64,000 nucleotides of DNA from Ctenosaura bakeri (taxonomy: Eukaryota; Chordata; Lepidosauria; Squamata; Iguanidae): positions 124,001 through 188,000 of the forward strand of contig CAOLHI010001043.1 of the NCBI GenBank assembly GCA_948474755.1, written 5' to 3'. The number at the start of each line of letters is the position of its first letter. The first letter of the stretch is position 1. A program made the translations under genes and the position numbers. The notes beneath the pieces were generated by a model. That model worked only from the letters and a program-made list of their open reading frames with translations, was not told the origin of the DNA and did no database searches. Positions 36,024 through 48,249 of this stretch are shown piece by piece.

Positions 36024-37667
36024 TATCAAAATAAAATCCAAAATCTACAAAAGAACAATACCTTTTTGGGGCGGGGGGCAACCAAAATGCAAAAAGTATA
36101 TAATGCAAGCTTTCAAAGCTTCACTGGCTTTTCATCAGGCAAAGATATTAAAAATCATAGAATCATAGACTTGGAAGAGACCCCAGGGGCCATCCAGTCC
36201 AACCCTGTGCTATGCAGGAACATCCATCAAAGCATTTCCAAGAGATGGCCATCCAGCCTCTGCTTAAACCCCCCCCCCAAAGAAGGAGACTCTCACATAT
36301 TCCCAGGCAGCATATTCCACTGCTGGACAGCTCTGATCATCAAGAAGTTCTTCCTGATGTTCTGGTGAAATCTCCTTTCCTTTAGCTTGAATCCATTGCT
36401 CCTTGTCCTAGTCTCTTGAATAGTGGAAAACAACCCCTTCCCTCTTCAGTGTGACATCCTTTCAATTATTTAAACATGGCTATGATGTACCCTCTTAACC
36501 TTCTCTTCTGCAGACTAAACATACCCAGCTCCGTAAGCTGCTCCTTCTAGGGCATGGCTTCCAGACCCTTCCCCATTTGGTCACCCTCCTCTGGACTCAC
36601 TCCAGTTTGTCAATATCCTTCTTGAATTGAGGTGCCCAGAACTGGACACAATATTCCAAATGAGGTCTAACCAAATGCAGAATAGAGTGGTACCATTACC
36701 TCCCTCTATCTAGACACCATACTCCTATTGATGCAATCAAGAATCACATTGGTTTTCTTAGCTGCCACATCACACTGCTGACTCATGTTCAGCTTGTGAT
36801 CTACCAAGACTCCCTTTCACACATACTGTTGTCCAGCCACATGTTCCCCATCCTATATTGATGCATTCCATTTTTTCTGCCTAAGTGCAGGACCTTACAT
36901 TTCTCTCTGTTGAAATTCATTTTGTTAGCTCTCCAATCTGTCAAAGTCTTTTTGAATTTTGATCCTGTCCTCCAGCATACTAACAACCCCTCCCAATTTG
37001 CTGTCATCTGCAAATTTGATCAGCATATCCTCTATTCCTTCATCCAAGTCATTGATGAGGATGTTGAATAGCACTGGGCCCAGGACAGAACCCTGTGGCA
37101 CCCACTAGTCACTTCTCTCCAGGATGAAAAGCAGCCATTGGTGAGCACCCTTTGCGTTTGGTCAGTCAACCAATTACAAATCCACCTAACAGTAGCCCTG
37201 TCCAGCCCATATTTTACTAATTTCTTTGCAAGAATATCATGGGGAACTTTGTCAAAGGCCTTACTGAAATCAAGACATGCTATGTCCACAGCATTCCCTT
37301 CATCTATCAACTTATAACTCTATTGTAAAAAGAGATAAGATTAGTCTGGCACAACTTATTTCTGAGAAATCCACGTTGACTTTTATCGATTACGGTATTA
37401 CCTTCTAAGTAATTACAAACTGACTGTTTAACGATCTGCTCTAAACAGTCATACAGGAGAAAAAAGGTGAAGATTTTAGAGTCTATGTAAAGTATAGGTC
37501 TGTGACTCTATCATCTTCACCTTTTTTCTCCTATCTGATTCTTACTTTCTTTGCCTGATGAAGAAGTCAGTGAAGCTTTAAAAGCCTGCATGATGCATTT
37601 TCTGTATTTGGCTGGCTAATACAAGTATCACTCTTTTGCAGATTTTGGATTTTGTTGTATTTTGATG
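36024..37667. mobile_element. Palindromic DNA element split by a CR1 insertion
   Basis: The left arm 36024-36150 ('aaaatccaaaatctacaaaa', 'cttcactggcttttcatcag', 'gcaaagatatt') is the inverted partner of 37540-37667 ('ctttgcctgatgaagaagtc', 'gattttggatttt'). The remainder of the left arm and the loop lie at 37452-37535, where 'aggagaaaaaaggtgaagat' pairs with 'atcttcaccttttttctcct'. CR1 fills the interval 36153-37450. Confidence 0.78.
36153..37450 (-). mobile_element. CR1 LINE with partial reverse transcriptase (pseudogenised)
   Basis: The minus strand from 37450 encodes part of the CR1 ORF2 reverse transcriptase: NLISF, then IACLDFSKAFDKVPHDIL (the catalytic-palm A box region), a broken stretch, then [11 protein letters not shown] with the FADD active-site motif at about 37020-36985. 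It continues with MNFNREKCKVLHLGRKN before the 3' end at 36153 (ATCATAGAATCATAG in plus orientation). A stop codon follows RLES and at least one frameshift separates the palm segments, so it is inactive. 5'-truncated, as most CR1 copies are. Confidence 0.95.
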
Positions 37668-38519
37668 TATGGCCAATACGTCTATCCCTAAATACATTAT
37701 CACAATTATCAAACTTATTTATATCAGGCTGAGGAATTCAAGCAACAACAACAACAACAACCAGAGTACAATCATTGGTAAGCACAATCAACAAAATTTC
37801 AGTTTGACCAATATGTATTTACCACAGAGTTTATGAGTCACAGGTGGTCATTAGACTGGGAGCATGAAAATTCATTTCCCAGGTTAAGATTCCTCTTTAA
37901 GGATGTGAAGCTTGTCCCAACAAATTAAGGTAAAGTTAAACTGAAGGGCACAGCAGAAGATAGATGCCTCCTTTCCCTTTGAAGAAATTGATGCTAGACA
38001 TCACAAGACAGATTAGCAAGATGGGAATGCAGAAGCAAAGGAGGTTTAAGAAAAAGACCTTGTGACTAATAAAAGGTTCAGTGGAAAAATACAGAGGGAT
38101 TCACTCATATGAACTGAAGTTTAGGAAGAAAAAAAACTCCAGAATTCTTCTGCTTGCCATTGCATGGTATCTTAACTTTAAACTATGTCTGATATTTGTT
38201 TTTATTTCTTTCTATTAACCCCCACCAAAGAAACACACATCCCACTACTCTAGTGGATCATCCTACAGCTGTTCTTATCATTAAAAAGTGCTTTCTGACA
38301 TCCCAGCTAAATTCTGCTTGATTGTAAGTGAAGTGCATTTCAGCCATTCCACTAGGACTTTTCCATGATCCCCACAGAAGCCAGTGAATTTTGTCAAGAG
38401 CAGAAATGTATTCCTGAGCATGTTCCAACCATTTTAACAGGGCTTGTGTTAGAGAAATGTCAGTGCAGTTTTGCCCACTGTTCCAAATCCTTCCTATACT
38501 TAACATTTTTCACACTCCC
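37668..38519. other. Unassigned sequence
   Basis: Contains a short (CAA)n run at 37744-37761. Nothing else recognised. Confidence 0.45.
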
Positions 38520-38609
38520 TCCAGATGTTGCAGTCTACAACTCCTACCAGGCCCAACTGCCATGGTCAATGGTCAGGGTTGATGTGAGTTGTAGGCCCAA
38601 GCACCTGGA
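38520..38609. repeat. Short palindromic repeat, same kind as 11552
   Basis: TCCAGATGTTGCAGTCTACA pairs imperfectly with 'gatgtgagttgtaggcccaa...acctgga'. The centre is 'ggcccaactgccatggtcaa'. Confidence 0.6.
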
Positions 38610-40530
38610 CTAAATTGTTGGTTTCAACTAGTGTAGCCTCATGGAATCAACTGCTGAATGGTAAACCAATACTTGTGTAAATCCTGTCATTTTTGATGGA
38701 TCTCCGCTAGTTGGAACTAGCAACTGGAGTTAGGTTCTACAAGGACAAAGGATGGAGAAGCTGTATTAGATGAGTTAGTCTGACTTAGAATTAGGCAGCT
38801 TCCTAGATTGTGAAATCCAATGTGCTTCTTTCTTTAAACTTTGTTACTGTAACATAATATAATATTCTAACTATAACCTACCTGTGACAAAATCCAGTAT
38901 ATTTAGCTGTTATGTTTTATATATGATGCATTGCAAAACAGCACTTCATTCATTCCCAAGCTTCATGTTCCCTTATAGTCACGACCTCAAGTTTGCAAAA
39001 CCAACTTAAGTGCAAAGATTTAAAGAGGAAGTTAGCACTATCAGGGACAGCTGGACTTTCCTTGAACTTTAAAAGTTGGCAGCTTTTACACTTCAGAAAA
39101 CATGGACTAGCACAACCTGTATTGCTCCCACAACTTGATAGTAACTCTTGTTACATTCCCTTATCTCCACAGCCTTCCTGTCTCACTCTTTAGCTACTCA
39201 AGTTTGTGTGTATTCATGTGTGTATGCATAAGGGGGGAGGGAAAGGTGGGTTCCCTGAAAGAAAAATTAGCTTGCTAAGAGCTCCAGAAGACACAAAGGA
39301 ACAATTCTGTAGTAAAGCATAGTTACAGTCAGCCAACCCACCTCCATGAACATCAGTGCACTAAGGCGCAATTCAGTCATTTCAGTGACAATTTCCCACA
39401 AAGACAATTGAGTCACAATAGTTAAATTCTACTATTTTTCAGCTTGCATATATAGTGGATATGCCAGAGAGCAAACTGAGTACGGGGAGCAGGGGAGCAA
39501 AAGATGGGAGAACTGAGGCACCGAATCAAATGCTCTCATAATAGAGATCGAAGGTTTTACTTACAAAAAGGTTTAAAAGAGACAGAAATATTTATTAAAA
39601 TACTTATACTGTATTTTCACAATAAGCTCATGGTGGCACATATAATTCTCCCCAATCCAACCCTTGTTATCATCACAGTGAGGTAGCTTATAGTGAGAAA
39701 CCATAAATGGTTTGTAGTTAACCAGTGAGCTTCACTGCAGACTAGAACGGTGAACCTGGGTCTCCCCAGTCCTATCCTGGCATTCTAATCATTGTACTAC
39801 ACTGGAACCAGAGGGTACACAGCTTTAAAAGCCAAATTCTTCCTCCCTGGAAAGAACTTTCCAGCAATAAGGAGTTTTTTGGCTTTGCTTCACTCAAGGA
39901 GAGAAGAAACCAAACTGTGAAGAAGTATAACTTCAGAGGCCAATTCCACCATCCCTAAAATCTTTTCGGTCCACGTGGCTGTGGGTTGAGCCCACCTTCA
40001 CTGTGAAAAGGGAACCAAGTGGTAGATTTCAAGGATGCACAACTCAAAGCAAACTTCTCTCCTGGTCTCTTCCAAAGCTCCATTCAGCCCTTCCTTCACT
40101 GCTAAATGGACAATTGCTTGAGGGGGGCTTAATACTCAAGAACTCTTGACTCCCTTGCATTACACTTATTATTTTCAGGAGTTTACAGATCTCTCAAGCT
40201 TAACATTAGTCTTCAAAGCAAGGGAAAAGTGTCTTAAAATACTTTAGATTTTGGGCAAAAAATATAGCTTTCTTTCATCAATCATTTTTGTAGCCTACTT
40301 ATCTCATTCCTTGATAACCTTTCTTCTTTTCTCTCCTCCTCCTAATATTATTTATTTGACTTAATTTGATATCCCATTTTATTTCCATGGACCTCAAGAC
40401 ATTGTACATGGTTTCCCTTCTTGTTTTTATCCTCACTATAAAAGTGTGAGGTAGGTGAAACTAAAAGATACTGGCCAGCAAAGCCATAACTATCACAGAC
40501 AATATTTTGCTCTCCAAGTAGCAGTAATTA
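38610..40530. other. Unassigned sequence
   Basis: No recognised repeat or gene. Confidence 0.4.
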
Positions 40531-40553
40531 CAAACAAACAAACAAACAAACAA

Positions 40554-40601
<48 letters not shown>

Positions 40602-40602
40602 T
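40531..40602. repeat. (CAAA)n then (AAT)n compound microsatellite
   Basis: About six CAAA units run into about sixteen AAT units. It directly abuts the 3' end of the LINE-like copy at 40603, consistent with growth from an A-rich tail. Confidence 0.95.
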
Positions 40603-41150
40603 CCTTATCAGCCTCTTCCTATGGATTGAGGCATGTAGCAACAGATTAGAATACAGCAGCAAATATACACATAACACAATTCAAAACACAAGCATCAATT
40701 TAAAAACATAATCAATTAAAAGGGCATAACATTAGTTTAAGAAGCATACATAACAAAAACAATCCATTCCTAATTTAAAAATTTGTAATTTAAAAGCCAT
40801 CTGGATAGGCCTGCCAGAATAGATTGGTCTTTAATGCTGCTTTAAACACAAACAACATATCCAATTGTTGGATCTCTGCTGGCAGGTCATTCCACAATTT
40901 GGGGGTAGCTGATAAAAAAGTCCTCTGGTTAACAGTTGCCACTCTGGCTGACTGATGTAAATGTCCCTCAGAAGACCTGACTATACAGGGCAGATTATAT
41001 GGGAGGTAGCCTGGAGGTAACCTGGACCCAAACCATTTAAGGTAGAATGAGTAAGTATGATATGAATAGGATTTCCATGTCTGGCTGGAAGACAAAATAT
41101 GCAGCTTGTGGGTCCCACATGGGCCCCCAGGACTTTTTTGTGGCCCCAAG
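40603..41150 (-). mobile_element. L2-like LINE 3' part
   Basis: The minus strand encodes FLSATPKLWNDLPAEIQ ... FKAALKTNLF, the C-terminal signature of L2/Rex-type LINE ORF2 ('LWN-LP...FK..LKT.LF'), then a 3' region with 'gaggcatgtagcaac'. The frame is open for about 119 codons. The exact clade is uncertain. Confidence 0.75.
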
Positions 41151-43000
41151 AGCCTCCTCTGAAATAATTTTTTTTTAAATTCTAAAAAAGAAAAAGAGAC
41201 AGAGACAGAGAGAGAGAGAGAGAAGTGAATAGAAAGTGACCTCTAGGCATTCCTTCCTATGCTTGAAATGAAGATTTTTTAAAAAAGTGAAAATGTCCCC
41301 CACACCTTCCTGACTGAATTTGGGGATATTTATTTAATTATTTTCTCGGGAGATGCAGCAGCAGATGTAACCTCCAATGTTTCCTGGGGGGTGGCTAATG
41401 TAGCCCCTTAGCATCCCACTCATAGCTTACAGGAATCCCAGAGCTCCTATTCTCCTGGCATATTGAGATGATGGCACAAATCAGGAAGTGAAGGAGAAAA
41501 ACTGAAGTGTACAACAAATGGGGGAGAATGAGAAGGGAACAAGCAAGCACCAAGGCATGGCTTTGGCATTCAAATCATGATGTCTGAACCATGTCAACGT
41601 TCTATTGCATGCATACCACACAACACAGGACAATGAATCCTGCTTTTCCTGGGGTCTCAACGCTTATTCACCAAATGCAGGGAGTCCATAAATGATGAGT
41701 CACAACCGGTGATTCAGCTTCCAGCTATGAGCCTGTCTCCAGAGATCTCTGGTATGACAGGAACAGAAAACATATGTGACACACAGATTCCATTGCAAAA
41801 CACAGACTATGAATGTTTAAGTACATTGGGAAGTGTGGCAAGAGAAACAATTAATTGCTTTTATTTTTAACATTCTCTACTTCAAGAATCCTCCCATGTA
41901 GGCCTGGATTTCTTCTCTTAAGATTCTTTATGTGAGAAAAAGAACTGGTTCCTGGGCTGAGGACAGGAATAAATCATTTCTTAGGGCAACCAGCCAAACA
42001 CCATCATCAGAAAATTCTGTGGTCTGTTCTGGATACAAGCTTTTCCTGGAACCAGATTAATAGGCCCCATTAAAAGTTAAAAAAATTCTGCTGAAAAGCT
42101 GTACAACTGTTTCTTCACTACAGGAAATAAAAGATGTACCCAAGAAAGAGAAAGAATGAGGGTGGAATCTTAGCCAAAGCTTAATTCCAAGCAAAGCCAG
42201 TAGCTAATTAGTCTTCAAAATATTTCAATTCAAGCTTTGGGAGATCAGGTGTACTGTGGGCTACTCATCCACTTCAACTCCTTTACTACACATACAAAGC
42301 AACACTAAGGTCTCAATTTGCATAGGACTCCAAATATTGAAGGGCCATCCAGAAGATTTTCAAAACAACCAATTCCCAAGCACTAAAGATAAAGTTATTC
42401 ACAAAAAGAGATTATAATTAACCCACTACACCCTGTGAAGACCTTTTCTAGCTAAGTGCCTTCTTGTTAAGAATAATAAAATAAAAATAGTAAAATAATA
42501 TTCCTTTTACAGTAATATTTTTCAAGAGAGGAATGATGATGAAGAAAAAACAACTATGATCCATTTGGAAATGAATCAGGCAATGAACATGCTGGAAGGC
42601 AACACCAAACTTACTTTGCCTCACTGAGGACATCTTGGAGTAGTTCAGTGGGCCCTATACAGCAGCATTTGTTAGGGCAGGCCACTTCACGATGACTTTT
42701 TAAAACACAGTCAATAAAGCATGGCTGGTAATTAGCTGCAGTCCAGGGGCTGCAGATCTCAAAAGGCTGCATACAAGAGCTCAATTTTTAGAGAAGCTTT
42801 TTAAAAACCTTCAAAATGTCTTCACATACTTTAAAGGGTAAGAGGTGCAATTGCACCATGTTTTCACATACACACCCAACTTATTTTAGACCCAGGAGTG
42901 ATATTTTTTAAAACTAGGAATTACATTATACATTAATATTTTAAAAATCTGTTTACTCAACACACAAGGGAGGGACTAGCCCCACCCACTCAGTAGGAAA
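41151..43000. other. Unassigned sequence
   Basis: (GA)n run at 41197-41223. No gene or clear repeat otherwise. Confidence 0.45.
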
Positions 43001-43096
43001 GCCTCCACTATTCGTGAAGGCTCTCTTTATGAATTGGAACTCTGATTATCAAGGGTTCCATCTCTCATGGAGAACCCCCTTGGAGAATAGTGGAGG
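43001..43096. repeat. Short imperfect palindrome
   Basis: GCCTCCACTATTC at 43001-43013 is the exact inverse of GAATAGTGGAGGC at 43084-43096; the inner sequence ('gaattggaactctg') has little internal symmetry. Confidence 0.65.
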
Positions 43097-43267
43097 CTCT
43101 TTACAGAATTAGATCCTTCTTGTGTAGTATATGGCAGGTGTGATTATAAAGAAGACTGAACAAATGTGCTTCCTCTCCTTGTACGTTGAGCAAACATGTT
43201 TTTAAATGTCTGAATAGACCCTAACCGTGAAAGAAAATAGATAGAAAAATTCACTATAATGAGAAAT

Positions 43268-43475
43268 TCAAGGGCATAACTATGTTAGTTTGGAGCAGTA
43301 TGCAAAGAGATCTTGTGGCACCTTTCAGACTGAGAGAAAAAAGTTGGTAGCATAAGCTTTGTAGACTTAAATCTACGTCATGATGCATCTCAGGTAGACT
43401 TAAGTCAACAAAAGCTTATGCTACCAACTTCTTTCTCTCAGTTAGTCCCAAAGATGCTACAAGATCTCTCTGTGT
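43268..43475. mobile_element. Palindromic non-autonomous DNA element (about 208 bp)
   Basis: The arm 'gagagaaaaaagttggtagc' with 'ataagcttt' pairs with 'aaaagcttatgctaccaact' with 'tctttctctcag'. The direct repeat AATGAGAAAT lies at 43258-43267 and 43476-43485. An 8-10 bp duplication would suit hAT-like elements, but the class is not certain. Confidence 0.75.
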
Positions 43476-43702
43476 AATGAGAAATGTCATAGAGGAAGTT
43501 TATCTAACTGTTGTCATTGTGTTAACTAAAGAACTGAGCAGCAAGAGGTGTAACATCTTTAAGGCATGCACAGATAGTTAAACAAACAAACAAGTTTCCT
43601 CTTTTAAGGAAAGCAAAGGATTTTTTCTGATTTCATACCCTATCACCATTTCCCCACACAAAGACACTAAGGCTATCATGGCTAGTAGTTATGATAGTTA
43701 TA

Positions 43703-43882
43703 GGCCATCTCTGCACTAGGCTGTTATAGCGTGATGATTCCACTTTCAACATCCTCTGGAACCCTGGGGTTTGCAGTTTCGGGAGGGGCCAGGCAGCCCC
43801 TCCCAAAACTGCAAACCCCAGGATTCCAGAGGATGTTGAAAGTGGAATCATCGCGCTATAACAGCCTAGTGCGGAAATGGCC
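43703..43882. mobile_element. MITE, family A copy 2 (180 bp, near-perfect palindrome)
   Basis: Ends GGCCATCTCTGCACTA and TAGTGCGGAAATGGCC; flanked by ATA at 43700-43702 and 43883-43885. Almost every base pairs with its partner across the centre 'ggggccaggcagcccc', so both strands give nearly the same reading frame. Confidence 0.93.
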
Positions 43883-43885
43883 ATA

Positions 43886-45180
43886 TACTGCCTCCAGTAT
43901 CAGAAGCAGTGTGCCTCTGAATTATCAGCTGCTGAAGAACCTGACTGGAAGGATGTTATTGCCATGTCATATTTTGCTTGCTAGCTTCCCATTGCCATCT
44001 CGTTGGCCAATGGGAGAATAATCTTTGACTTGACAGATGTTTGCTCTGATCCTAAAAACTTTCTTTTATTTTCAAAATATGTTCTGCTGTACAATTTCAA
44101 CACTGGAAACACTAAGGACCTCCTCTACTTTGCAAAATGTAGTCCAATTCTGCTAGTGAATAGATTATTTCCGCTTAAAAAAAGAAAGCCAAGATTCTCC
44201 AGGTGCTGTTTTCTGTACCCAATACTGTTTTTTCGCAGCTAAATGCAGGTGCAGCCACAAAATCATGTAATACACTCAGCTCTGGTTAGAACTTGCAAAA
44301 TGTCTGGTAGGAATAAAAAGTAAGGGCCTCCCCAACCAATAAAGTTGGTTTGTCACACCATATTACATTTGAGGAGATAACAAATGAGGCAGGCATATTT
44401 ATCCACATTTACATTATTTTTTAAAAACTCCATGATATTTATGACAGCTTGATCTGAGAGGCAAAATGTAACTCTAGTGGAGATAATGAAAAACACATTT
44501 TTAAAAAATAATTAATAGCTGGATGCTGAAAACTGCAGCCGGAGAAAACTCCCTAAAGTTTTTTGTTTTTGTTTTTTAAAGGTTCAGACATCTGAGAAAG
44601 ACTTTTTAAGGCAGGGAGGCAAGACAAGACAGAAAATCTCAATTATGCATTGTAACAATTAGCAAACAATAAGAAATAAGATCACACAAATGTTGTATTT
44701 TCGATCTCACTCTGGCAGCTTGGTTTTAGGAGGAAAATAAAAGTCTGTTTTGATTTAATAAAATGCTCAGCTCCCCACACTGCATCTTTTATCACTGTTT
44801 CTGACAACTCTTTCTGCATAACATGGCCTTTGCCTTTGCTAATATCTGTCCTACCTCTCTCTTGGTAAAAGAGATACTCAAGTGTTCTCCCTGTACATTC
44901 CAGCCTTTGTAGGATGGCAAGTGACCCTTAGTTTATACTCAGAACATATAATATGGAATACAGTTTTATACCAAGGGAAAAGGGGTGTGAAAACTGAGGG
45001 AAGAAACATCAACAACTGAAGATATGTAGATAGTACTAGGAGATAATAAAAGCTCTGAATGACTGTTGATTGAAGTTAAAGGAGAAAGTGCAAAAGAAGG
45101 GTTACAGTTCAGTATTATGAAAACAAAATAATGACTACAGTTGACTTGCCTAACTTAAAAGTGGATGGTGAAAATACTGA
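43886..45180. other. Unassigned sequence
   Basis: No recognised repeat or gene. Confidence 0.4.
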
Positions 45181-45181
45181 A

Positions 45182-45340
45182 ATACCATATTTGCCAGCAT
45201 ATTAGACACACCAATGTATAAGTCGCACCCTATTTTCACACTGTATTCTTTAGGGGGAAAAATTAGTTTCCTGTCCCTCATTCCCCTTGTTTCTCCCTGG
45301 GTGGGGAGACCTCCTTGACAGGCAGAAAGAACAAGAAGGG

Positions 45341-45380
<40 letters not shown>

Positions 45381-45636
45381 AGCTATCTTTGCCATTCCTG
45401 TTGTCTCTCCTGGGGGGGGCTTTCCCCCCTAGGCAAAAAGGAACAGAAAAGTGCCTTTCCTTTTTGCCTGGGCGGGGACTTCTCCCCGCCCAAGCACTTG
45501 CTGGACCACTCCTTTCATCCCCCTCACTTTCCCATGTCCTGGCAGTAGTTACCATATTTGCTGGTGTATAAGACACACCACACTTTCAGAATGCATTTTT
45601 GGGGGGGGTATGTCTTATATGCTGGCAAATACGGTT
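45182..45636. mobile_element. Non-autonomous DNA element cluster with ACCATATTTGC termini
   Basis: 'accatatttgccagcatat' at 45183 is inverted at the right end as 'atatgctggcaaatacggt' (to 45635). A second forward copy of the terminus, 'accatatttgctggtgtata', starts at 45550, so the last 87 bp alone form a small palindrome. A (GT)n run at 45344-45374 and GC-rich 'gggcggggacttctccccgc' are inside. Possibly one element plus a nested or solo pair of ends. Confidence 0.65.
45344..45374. repeat. (TG)n microsatellite
   Basis: About 15 perfect TG units. Confidence 0.97.
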
Positions 45637-47069
45637 GTTAAAGATTTTCTGTATCTTGGTTTAGTTGTTAATCAAAAAAGAGACTGTAGTCAAGATATCA
45701 GAAGATGGCCAAGACTTGGAAGGACTTGAAAGACTTATGAAGAAACTAGATAAGAGCCTCAAGTATAAAGATATATCATTAAATACCAAAGTCAGAATCA
45801 TCAATGCAGGCTGTTGGACATTGGCCATATCATGAGATTACATGACTCACTGTGAAAACGTGATAATCCTCAGTAAAGTGAAAGGCAGCAGGAAAAGAGG
45901 AAGACCAGATTACAGATCGATTAATTCAATCAAGGAAACCAAGACCCTAAATTTACAAGAGTTGAGGGGGGCTGTTAATAGCAGGGTCTCATGGAGGTTC
46001 CTCATTTATAGAGTTATTATAAGATGAAGCAGAGTCAATGGCAAATAAGAAGAAGAAAAGATCCTTCACCTTGGACGTTATTACAACTCAAGCCAAAAGA
46101 AGGGTAAAGCTCTTCACAGAGCCTCCATCTCCAACAAACACACTGTCAGTTACACCAAGCTTCTGTTCTATTCATCATACTAGGTACATTCATTGCAGAG
46201 CTTGGAAACTACTGTTTGGAAATATGTCTCCTAGAATTCCTCGATATGGGCACTGTTGCTTTTTTAAAAACTGCAATGGTTATGCTGGCTGGTGGATTGT
46301 TATACAGACCAAAAGAGTAACTTTTCTAAGATCTGGCTCTTTGAGCTTCTGTATTCAGGTACAACTATAACCAACATGAAAGAACTATCTGAAGTGTATT
46401 CCTATAATTTAAGGTACATCAGTTGAGGGGCCATAAGGTATGTCAGAAATGGTCACCACGGTAGTGCCAAAGCAGAAACACGATTGCCAGAGAAAGTTCA
46501 CTGGTACAATTCCTCAAATACATTGGCAGAACATTATACCAGTGCCTTCTGCCATGCTTGCAGAAGAACTAAAATTAAGATGGGCTTGTAGAAGGAATTA
46601 GGGGTGGCATTTGGGAAATGGAAGAACACAAATGCACTATATCTCTCTAGACAATTGCCATTCTCATGTAAATGGCAAAAGAAAATAACTTGAACCCATT
46701 TCTAAAACTTTTATTCTTTCACCCCTAAAAAACTACAGATCCTCAACATCCATCTCATTCTCACAAATGGGGAATCCAGGATTGTGTAGCTCACACAGGT
46801 AGCAAGCATGTAGCAACCATGTTTCCTCATCATCACTCTTCTAGCCATATCTGAACAGTGTCTTTTCTGAACCTGTATTGTTGTAACTCTCCCTTACAGG
46901 CCCCCAATAAGTAGGAGCAGGGACTCCCTAACAGGGCAGGGCAGGTAAGTTCTGGGCAGGTAAGCTCTTTGTTGGCAAATAGCAGGAACTCCATTCCAAC
47001 CTTTGTTACTGATGGGCAACATTTAGAATGCTGCTGGGGACAAGGAAGAAGTACTTTATTAATCTAGAT
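45637..47069. other. Unassigned sequence
   Basis: A plus-strand frame at 46038-46370 lacks any recognised motif. 45640-46060 ('gaagaccagattacagatcg') may be a worn LINE or domesticated-transposon relic but I cannot name it. Confidence 0.35.
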
Positions 47070-47880
47070 CAGTCATTCTTAACCTAGGGTCGTAAACTGT
47101 CAGTAGTCCACGATGCCCTCATAGGGTGTCCGCAAAAGACTTGAAGACTGCTAAACCCATCTCCTCCCCCACAACGGAGTGGCAGCATGACAGGAACCAA
47201 GGCAAAAGGAAGCAAGCAGACAGACAACCTGGCTGTTTCGTCCTCCTTGCTGCCTGTCATGTGGCTGCTCCACTGCAGAAGAGGAGGCAGTCTCAGTAAC
47301 TGAGTGACAATAGAGTTGACAGCCAGCCAACCAGCCAGGCAGTTAAGTGTTTGCTCTTCTCTCTCCGTCCCTTCCCTCCTTTCTAGCGGAGAGAAGTCCA
47401 GTGTACTATCAGAAATAATCAAACACTCTCCACCTTTTCTGTCTTTTTCACCAGGAGAAGAGGTGACTGAGACAGGTAAAGTAGGGAAGGAGGGGGAAAA
47501 GGCAAAAAAAGGGGGGGGTTGCAAGGATTCTGAGTATTTCTGATAGACTGGATAGCTGGAAAAGAGAGAGAGAGAAAGAGAGAAAGAGAGAGAGAGAAGG
47601 GTAAATGATGGCTGGCTGGGTCTGAGCATTGCTGTTTGATCTGCTGTTATCTTAAATTGGTAGGAAAAAACAAGTGAAATTTTTCCCCCTCCACAGTCTC
47701 TCAGGAAAGTGTGCATTTACTTATTTCTCTCTTCTCTCCCAATTTGAAGATCCTTGATGAGCAATTTTAAATAAATATTTTATGCACTTTAGGGGTTTAA
47801 ATCTTGAGTTAAGTCTTGGGGGTCCATGGCAACAACAGATATTTAAAGGGGGTCTCTGGTAAAGAAAAGGTCAAAAATCA
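47070..47880. mobile_element. Possible hAT-like non-autonomous element
   Basis: Begins CAGTCATTCTTAACCTAGGG and ends 'ggtctctggtaaagaaaagg' then 'tcaaaaat', recalling hAT ends of the CAGTGGTTCTTAACC kind. No clean 8-bp duplication was seen. The interior holds a (GA)n tract at 47559-47598 that creates a long low-complexity frame on the minus strand. Confidence 0.5.
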
Positions 47881-48012
47881 CATTTTTCTTCAAAAGAACT
47901 TGCAGCTGTGAAAAAACAATACAATTTCTGGACCATTGTTTGGTAACAAGTAGGGAAAGTGGTCAATGCCCCCCCCCTTACACAGATGGATCCTAATGAG
48001 TTCCTTATGTAC

Positions 48013-48249
48013 TGCTGTTGTTGTGTGCCTTCAAGTCATTTCTGAATTACAGTGACCCTAAGGCAAATCTATCACAGGTTTTCTTGACAGATTTTTTTCA
48101 GAGAGGATTTGCCTTTACCTTTCTCTGAGGTTGAGAGAATGTGAGCTGCCTAAGGTCACCCAGTAGGTTTCCACAGTTGAACAGTGATTCAAACCCTGGT
48201 CTCCAGAGTCACAGCCCAACATTCAACCACTATACCACACTTGCTCTCC
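48013..48249 (-). repeat. tRNA-derived CORE-like SINE
   Basis: Near full-length antisense copy: 'gttgttgtgtgccttcaagt', 'gtgaccctaaggcaaatcta', core 'gctgcctaaggtcaccca', B box 'attcaaaccctggtctcc', end 'accactataccacacttgct'. Confidence 0.9.

Noticed and set aside
47084..47716. Longest open frame in the window, 210 codons on the minus strand
   Set aside because: Composition is Ser/Leu/Pro-rich because it crosses a (GA)n tract and a probable hAT-like repeat; no domain or motif is visible.
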